Source: Nevskia soli DSM 19509
GTDB taxonomy: Bacteria > Pseudomonadota > Gammaproteobacteria > Nevskiales > Nevskiaceae
Reading direction: 5' to 3'
NCBI RefSeq assembly: GCF_000711955.1
Contig: NZ_JONR01000053.1
Coordinates: 1-27,214 of the forward strand
Length of the DNA stretch: 27,214 nucleotides
A program made the translations under genes and the position numbers. The notes beneath the pieces were generated by a model. That model searched no databases and had not been told where the DNA came from. It was given only the letters and a program-made list of their open reading frames with translations. Shown one piece after another: positions 22,844-27,214 of the stretch (its first letter is position 1; each line of letters opens with the position of its first letter).

Positions 22844-22871
22844 GATTACGGTATGGCGCCATACCGTAATC
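22844..22871. repeat. Perfect 28-bp palindrome upstream of the SGNH hydrolase gene
   Basis: GATTACGGTATGGC and its exact reverse complement abut with no loop, centred between 22857 and 22858 on GGCGCC. It lies 16 bp before the TTG start and just before its ribosome site (GGAG 22876-22879). It could be a dimer operator, or a hairpin that hinders translation. No T run follows. Confidence 0.93.
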
Positions 22872-22887
22872 AGCCGGAGCCCGGAAC

Positions 22888-24258
22888 TTGCGCTTGCTTA
22901 CTGCTGCATGCCCGCACGGCGATACGGCACATCGCCGCCTTGCCGCGTTCACGCTTGCACTGGGCCTGGCGCTGCTGCCGGCCTGCGGCGGCAGCACGCC
23001 TGCCACCGGCACGGCGGCATGCCAGGGCCAGCACTGGGTGGGTGCATGGAGCGCCAGCCCGCAGGCCAGCACCCTGCTCAGCGGCTCGGGACTGGCGGTG
23101 CAGGAGTTCGAAGCCGATCTGCTGGCGCACCAGGACATCTTCCCCAACCTGGCGCTGGCGCAGGTCTTCAACGACCAGAGCCTGCGCCTGATCGTGGCGC
23201 CGCACGCGGCGGGTGAAACGATCCGTCTGCGCCTGAGCAACCGCTTCCAGAAATCGGCGGTAACGCTGGACCATGTCTATGTCGGCCTGAGCCGGTCCGG
23301 CGCCAGCCTGGTGCCCGGCAGCAACCGGGCCGTGAGTTTCGGCGGGATCGGCGAAGTCAGTATCGCGCCGGGCGCGGAGATCAGCAGCGATCCGGTGGCG
23401 CTGCCAGTACAGCCGTTCCAGAACCTGGCGGTCAGCTTCCACATCAAGGGGCTGCTGGTGGCGGTGGACTATCACCTCACGGCGCAGCAGGTGTCCTACC
23501 TGAGTCCGCTGCCCGGCGCCTACAGCGACCAGGAAAATGGCACTGCCTTCGGCACCACGGTTTCATCCTGGTATGTGCTGAACGGCATCGACGTGCTGGC
23601 GCCTGCGGCGAGCGGCGCGGTGGTAAGCTTCGGCGATTCGCTCACCGACGGCTACCTGTCCAGCTATGACAGCAACAGCCGTTACCCGGACTTCCTGGCG
23701 CGGCGCCTGCTGGCGGATGCGCCGGCGCCGCCGCTGTCGGTGGTCGACGCCGGCATCTCCGGCAACTTCGTGGCCTCGGACAGTTACATCTTCGGGCCTG
23801 CCGGCACCTCGCGCTTTGCCGCCGATGCCCTGGCCCAGCCGGGGGTGACCGATGTGATCGTTTACGAGGGCATCAACGACATCGGCGGCGCACCCAATGA
23901 CGCTGCGACGGCGGACCGGATCATCGCCGCCGACAAGGCGCTGATCGCGCAGGCGCATGCGCGGGGGCTGAACGTGATCGGCGCCACGCTCACCCCGGCC
24001 GGCGGCGCCAAGGATAGCGCGGCGGGCAAGGCCGGCGAGCCGCAGGCGCTGCGCCAGACCGTCAACGACTGGATCCGCGGCAGCGGCGCCTTCGACGCCG
24101 TCGCCGACTTCGACGCGACGGTGCGCGACCCGGCCGATCCGACGCGGATCGCGGCACAGTACGACGGCGGCGATCACCTGCATTTCAACGACGCCGGCTA
24201 CCAGGCGTTGGCGGCGGCGGTGAACCTGGGCTCGCTGCGCGGTACCGGGTGCAGATAA
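22888..24258 (+). CDS. SGNH/GDSL-type hydrolase lipoprotein
   Basis: The product has 456 residues. LALLPAC gives lipidated Cys33. An N-terminal beta domain (about 45-235) includes WVGAWSASPQ and RLRLSNRF, common in larger secreted GDSL esterases. The catalytic domain has block I SFGDSLTDGY (Ser251), block II Gly in DAGISGN (289-293), block III GIND (328-331) and block V DHLH (Asp429, His432). It is expected to remove acyl or acetyl groups from carbohydrates or lipids in the envelope or outside. The start is TTG at 22888, the only candidate that keeps a full signal peptide; GGAG is eight bases upstream. The perfect palindrome at 22844-22871 suggests local control. Confidence 0.88.
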   Translation: MRLLTAACPHGDTAHRRLAAFTLALGLALLPACGGSTPATGTAACQGQHWVGAWSASPQASTLLSGSGLAVQEFEADLLAHQDIFPNLALAQVFNDQSLRLIVAPHAAGETIRLRLSNRFQKSAVTLDHVYVGLSRSGASLVPGSNRAVSFGGIGEVSIAPGAEISSDPVALPVQPFQNLAVSFHIKGLLVAVDYHLTAQQVSYLSPLPGAYSDQENGTAFGTTVSSWYVLNGIDVLAPAASGAVVSFGDSLTDGYLSSYDSNSRYPDFLARRLLADAPAPPLSVVDAGISGNFVASDSYIFGPAGTSRFAADALAQPGVTDVIVYEGINDIGGAPNDAATADRIIAADKALIAQAHARGLNVIGATLTPAGGAKDSAAGKAGEPQALRQTVNDWIRGSGAFDAVADFDATVRDPADPTRIAAQYDGGDHLHFNDAGYQALAAAVNLGSLRGTGCR

Positions 24259-24397
24259 GGAACACCGGGGCTTGAGCCGCTTTTGCTATTGCGGCAGGGC
24301 ATCCGAAGGATTCAACTGTAAACGTGACCGGCCCAACGATGGCCGGCTCGTCGATAAAACATAAGCAAAAAAATAAGCGGTTATGCGAGGGGAAGAC

Positions 24398-26779
24398 ATG
24401 CAACAGGCAGGCGTGATCGTGCGGGCGTTGTTTGGCGGGTTCCTGCTGCTGGCGCTGGTCGGCAGCGGCGGTTGCGGCGGCAGCTCGCCGGTGAATGGTG
24501 CCGCCGCCGGCGGCGAGGTGGAGGCGGATTACTTCACCGGCAAGACGCCGCCGCTGGCCAACGGGCAGTTCGAGATCATCACCTTGTCGGCGCTGCCGGA
24601 CGCAGTGAGCGACAACGATGTGCTGGTGGGCATCCGCGGCGTCGGGGCCGGCGATACGGTGCAGGTGTTCCGCAACGGCGAGGAGGTGACGTCCGCCTTC
24701 AAGAGCGTCGGCACCGGCGAATGGCGCGGCCTGATCAGCGGCCTCAAGCTCGGCAGCAACAATCTCGGCGCCACGCTCAACGGCCCGACCGGCAAGCGCA
24801 GCGCCAGCCTCGATGTGATCAATCACCCGGTCGCCGGACCGGTGTTTTCCGGCCCGCACCAGCAGCCCTTCATCTGTGAAACGGAGGCGGCCGGCCTGGG
24901 GCCGGCGCTGGATGCGGATTGCTCGATCAAGACCGTGTACCAGTGGTACTACCGCTCCTCGGTCGATCAGTCTTTCCAGGAGCTGAAGGATCCGTATGCC
25001 GCCTATCCGCCGGACACCATGCAGGTGCGCACCGCGGCCGGCAAGACGGCGCCCTTCGTGGCGCGGGTGGAATCGAGCACCATCAACCGCGGCATCACGC
25101 GCATCGCCGTGCTCGACGATCCGCATGCGCGCGGCAAGGATGCGCCGTTCGACGCGGCCGAGTGGGACCAGCGCGTCTACTACGCCTTCGGCGAGGCCTG
25201 CGGCGTCGGCTACCACCAGGGCACCAACACGCCGAACTTCGTGCTCGGCGGCATTCCGAACTCGATCTCGTCCTCTTCCATCCTGATCACCCTGGTCGGC
25301 GCCTCCGACCGCCTGGGCCAGGGCGATATCGTGGTGCACAACACGCAGAGCGCTTTCGGCAACTACTGCAACCCCCTGGTCAGCGCGGAAACGCTGAGCA
25401 TGGTGAAGGAACACATCAGCGAGCAGTATGGCCTGGTGCAGACGGTGATCGGCACCAACGGCTCCGGCGCGGCGCTGCAGCAGTACAACGCGATCAACAA
25501 CAACCCGGGCCTGCTCAGCGGCGCCCTGCCCGACGCCAGCTTCGCCGACGTCTTCACCACGGCCAAGCAAGTGGTGGACTGCGGGCTGCTCACCAACTAC
25601 TTCGGCAACGCCTCGCCGAAATGGTCATCGGCGCAGCAGAACGCGGTGGAAGGCGCCATCAACACCACGGTGTGCGCGAGCTGGAACAGCCTGTTCCTGC
25701 CCGATCTCGATCCCACCAACGGTTGCGACCCGGTGGTGCCGATGGACCAGCGCTACGACCCGGTCACCAACCCCAACGGCATCCGCTGCACGCTGGAGGA
25801 CGCCGACGTGAACATCGTCGGGCGCGATCCGCAGACCGGCCATGCGCGCCTGCCGTACGACAATGTGGGGGTGCAGTACGGGCTCGGCGCGCTCAACGCC
25901 GGCAAGATCAGTTTCGACCAGTTCATCGACCTGAACAGCAAGCTCGGCGGCTACGACCACGACGGCAAGCCGCAGGCGGCGCGCAACGAGATGGCCGACG
26001 ACCTGGCGCAGCGCGCCTACCAGATCGGCGAGATCATCGGCCGCGGCGCGCTTGCCGAAACGCCGATCATCGACCTGGGCGTGTACCTGGACCTGATCCC
26101 GGAACTGAACATCCACCAGGCCGTGTATCCCTTCACCATCCGCGAACGCCTGCGCCAGCAGACCGGACAAGTGGCGACGCAGGCACTGTGGCGCGGCATC
26201 CTGGTGCAGGGCGACGCCTACCCGACGATCGACAAATGGGTCGCCGCGCTGCAGAACACGACTGAAGCCGACCGCGTGCAGGCCGTGACGGCGGCCAAGC
26301 CTTCCGACGCCAGCGACCGCTGTGTCATCGCCGTGCTGGGCAGCCGGCTGGAACTGCCCTCGGCGTTGGTCGGCCCGCTCGGCATCGAGCTGCCGCTGCT
26401 GCCGGACCTGCCGGTGGGCGACGTGAACATTCCGCTGCAGATCGACATCCCGGAACAGTTCGATACGCCGACCAGCCCGACGGGGCCATGCCAGACCATC
26501 CTGCCGGTGTTCCAGACGCCGCGGCTGATCGCGGGCGAGGCACTGTCCAACGACATCGCCAAGTGCCAGCTCAAGGCGGTGGATGCCGCGGACTACTCGC
26601 CGGCCTTGAGCACGGCGCAGTTGCAGCAGGTGCAGCAAGTGTTTCCACGCGGGGTGTGCGACTGGGCCAAGCCGAGCGTGGGCGATGTGGCGCACAGCAT
26701 GCTGTGGCCTTCGATCGGCTCGACGTCGCTGGAGGATCCGCATCAATTGAAGTGGCGGGTGGGGAGGTCGGGGAGTTGA
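24398..26779 (+). CDS. DUF6351-type putative hydrolase, exported
   Basis: The product has 793 residues. The N-terminus has a hydrophobic signal (IVRALFGGFLLLALVGSGGC) ending at Cys26, an imperfect lipobox. An Ig-like region with VQVFRNGEEVTSAF and GLKLGSNNLGA comes next, then GPHQQPFICETE. This order matches, from memory, DUF6351 proteins, which resemble tannase/depolymerase-type alpha/beta hydrolases. A candidate nucleophile is Ser356 in GTNGSGAALQQY. Later segments include NIVGRDPQTGHARLPYDNVGVQYG and paired cysteines near the C-terminus. The start at 24398 is chosen because GAGGGG sits six bases upstream; 24383 is an alternative. The substrate is unknown. The signal and several Cys residues suggest a periplasmic or surface location. 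Confidence 0.75.
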   Translation: MQQAGVIVRALFGGFLLLALVGSGGCGGSSPVNGAAAGGEVEADYFTGKTPPLANGQFEIITLSALPDAVSDNDVLVGIRGVGAGDTVQVFRNGEEVTSAFKSVGTGEWRGLISGLKLGSNNLGATLNGPTGKRSASLDVINHPVAGPVFSGPHQQPFICETEAAGLGPALDADCSIKTVYQWYYRSSVDQSFQELKDPYAAYPPDTMQVRTAAGKTAPFVARVESSTINRGITRIAVLDDPHARGKDAPFDAAEWDQRVYYAFGEACGVGYHQGTNTPNFVLGGIPNSISSSSILITLVGASDRLGQGDIVVHNTQSAFGNYCNPLVSAETLSMVKEHISEQYGLVQTVIGTNGSGAALQQYNAINNNPGLLSGALPDASFADVFTTAKQVVDCGLLTNYFGNASPKWSSAQQNAVEGAINTTVCASWNSLFLPDLDPTNGCDPVVPMDQRYDPVTNPNGIRCTLEDADVNIVGRDPQTGHARLPYDNVGVQYGLGALNAGKISFDQFIDLNSKLGGYDHDGKPQAARNEMADDLAQRAYQIGEIIGRGALAETPIIDLGVYLDLIPELNIHQAVYPFTIRERLRQQTGQVATQALWRGILVQGDAYPTIDKWVAALQNTTEADRVQAVTAAKPSDASDRCVIAVLGSRLELPSALVGPLGIELPLLPDLPVGDVNIPLQIDIPEQFDTPTSPTGPCQTILPVFQTPRLIAGEALSNDIAKCQLKAVDAADYSPALSTAQLQQVQQVFPRGVCDWAKPSVGDVAHSMLWPSIGSTSLEDPHQLKWRVGRSGS

Positions 26780-26868
26780 TGTTGGGGTAACGGCATAGGC
26801 GCAGGTTCTGCCGGCGTCATTCCCGCGCGGGCGGAGATACAAGCTCGGGCCTCGCATTCCGTAACTTC

Positions 26869-26880
26869 GCCCCTCACCCT
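26869..26880. repeat. Interrupted copy of the CCCCTCACCCT intergenic repeat
   Basis: GCCCCTCACCCT is the same as the first 12 bases of the repeat at 14538-14549. The sequence then changes abruptly into the insertion sequence at 26881, at the TA dinucleotide that follows in the intact copy. Confidence 0.7.
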
Positions 26881-27214
26881 AGAGCATTTTCGATTTATTT
26901 ACTGACGTACCCGCAAGAGGCGAAGTAGTTCGAGCACTCTTCTGGGGTAAAGACGTCGATGAGGGTACCGATGTATTCCCAGAGGGCATCGACGGTTCGG
27001 ATGGCGGCTTTTCGCAGGAGTGTTTTGAGCTTTGCGAAGAGTTTTTCGATCGGATTCAGATCGGGCGAGTACGGCGGCAGGTAGCGAAGGGTGGCGCCGA
27101 CCGCCTCGATGGCTTCCCGAACGCCGGTAACCTTGTGACTGCCGAGGTTATCGGCAATCACGATGTCGCCAGGTGTAAGAGTCGGGCAGAGGAAGTTCTG
27201 GACATAGGCCAGGA
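26880..27214. mobile_element. IS630-family insertion sequence, left part only
   Basis: The element starts at TA (26880-26881), the target that IS630/mariner elements duplicate, followed by GAGCATTTTCGATTT as the likely terminal repeat. The transposase gene lies just inside and runs off the window. The other end is not visible, so the copy may or may not be intact. Confidence 0.8.
26895..27214 (-). CDS. IS630-family transposase, C-terminal part (5' end outside window)
   Basis: At least 106 residues are seen. Reading begins upstream of the window with ..LAYVQNFLCPTLTPGDIV, then IADNLGSHK with a catalytic Asp. LPPYSPDLNPIEKLFAKLK follows, with the final Glu of the DDE triad in IEK. This is the classic end of the IS630/Tc1-mariner catalytic domain. 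The TAA stop is 13 bp from the element end. GTG at 27161 is an internal Val codon rather than a start, since the similarity continues upstream of it. Confidence 0.93.
   Translation of the reverse strand, partial: LAYVQNFLCPTLTPGDIVIADNLGSHKVTGVREAIEAVGATLRYLPPYSPDLNPIEKLFAKLKTLLRKAAIRTVDALWEYIGTLIDVFTPEECSNYFASCGYVSK

Noticed and set aside
24328..24346. Terminator after the SGNH-hydrolase gene
   Set aside because: CCGGCC/GGCCGG forms a six-bp stem but no T run follows. It is not convincing enough to annotate.

Overview
The window is a GC-rich bacterial chromosome segment. It most likely comes from a gammaproteobacterium near Nevskiales/Solimonadaceae or Xanthomonadales. The gamma-type LexA operator (CTGT-N8-ACAG), the HrpA helicase, the many polyserine-linked lipoproteins and the dense intergenic hairpin repeats all point that way. 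The lineage is inferred from style and content, not from a marker gene.

Layout: (1) 1-95 is the end of a dispersed inverted-repeat element, and 192-4148 is hrpA. A 100-residue unknown protein follows and overlaps tail-to-tail with a secreted HExxH metallopeptidase. (2) 5579-5849 is a complete copy of the same non-coding element. Its terminal repeat supplies the stop codon of the next gene. (3) 5846-10292, minus strand, is a four-gene molybdenum hydroxylase operon: 2Fe-2S subunit, Tat-exported molybdopterin subunit, XdhC-type maturation factor and MocA-type cytidylyltransferase. (4) 10846-14094 holds a Ser/Gly-rich lipoprotein with a clear terminator, a six-helix membrane protein and a GH5 lipoprotein resembling endoglycoceramidases. 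(5) 14218-14578 is a stack of hairpin repeats, several with CANGGANG loops of the type bound by CsrA/RsmA. (6) 14645-19526 is an EmrAB-type tripartite efflux operon headed by a MarR regulator, with a palindromic operator inside its own promoter. (7) 19524-20711 holds 32-bp tandem repeats and a lipoprotein of the PHB-depolymerase/LpqC type. (8) 20927-22057 holds lexA with its terminator, a consensus SOS box, and a divergent 88-residue membrane protein that shares the box. (9) 22331-26779 holds a DUF2846 lipoprotein, an SGNH-hydrolase lipoprotein preceded by a perfect 28-bp palindrome, and a large DUF6351-type protein. (10) From 26880 an IS630-family insertion sequence runs off the right edge.

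Working together: the Mo-hydroxylase genes form one enzyme plus its cofactor-loading helpers. marR, the outer-membrane factor, emrA and emrB form one self-regulated efflux pump. Four or five envelope-anchored hydrolases (GH5, PHB-depolymerase-like, SGNH, DUF6351 and possibly the metallopeptidase) suggest a surface-digestion lifestyle on lipids, esters or polyesters. The most promising undescribed items are the SOS-controlled small membrane protein beside lexA, the CANGGANG hairpin array, and the two-module inverted-repeat element.
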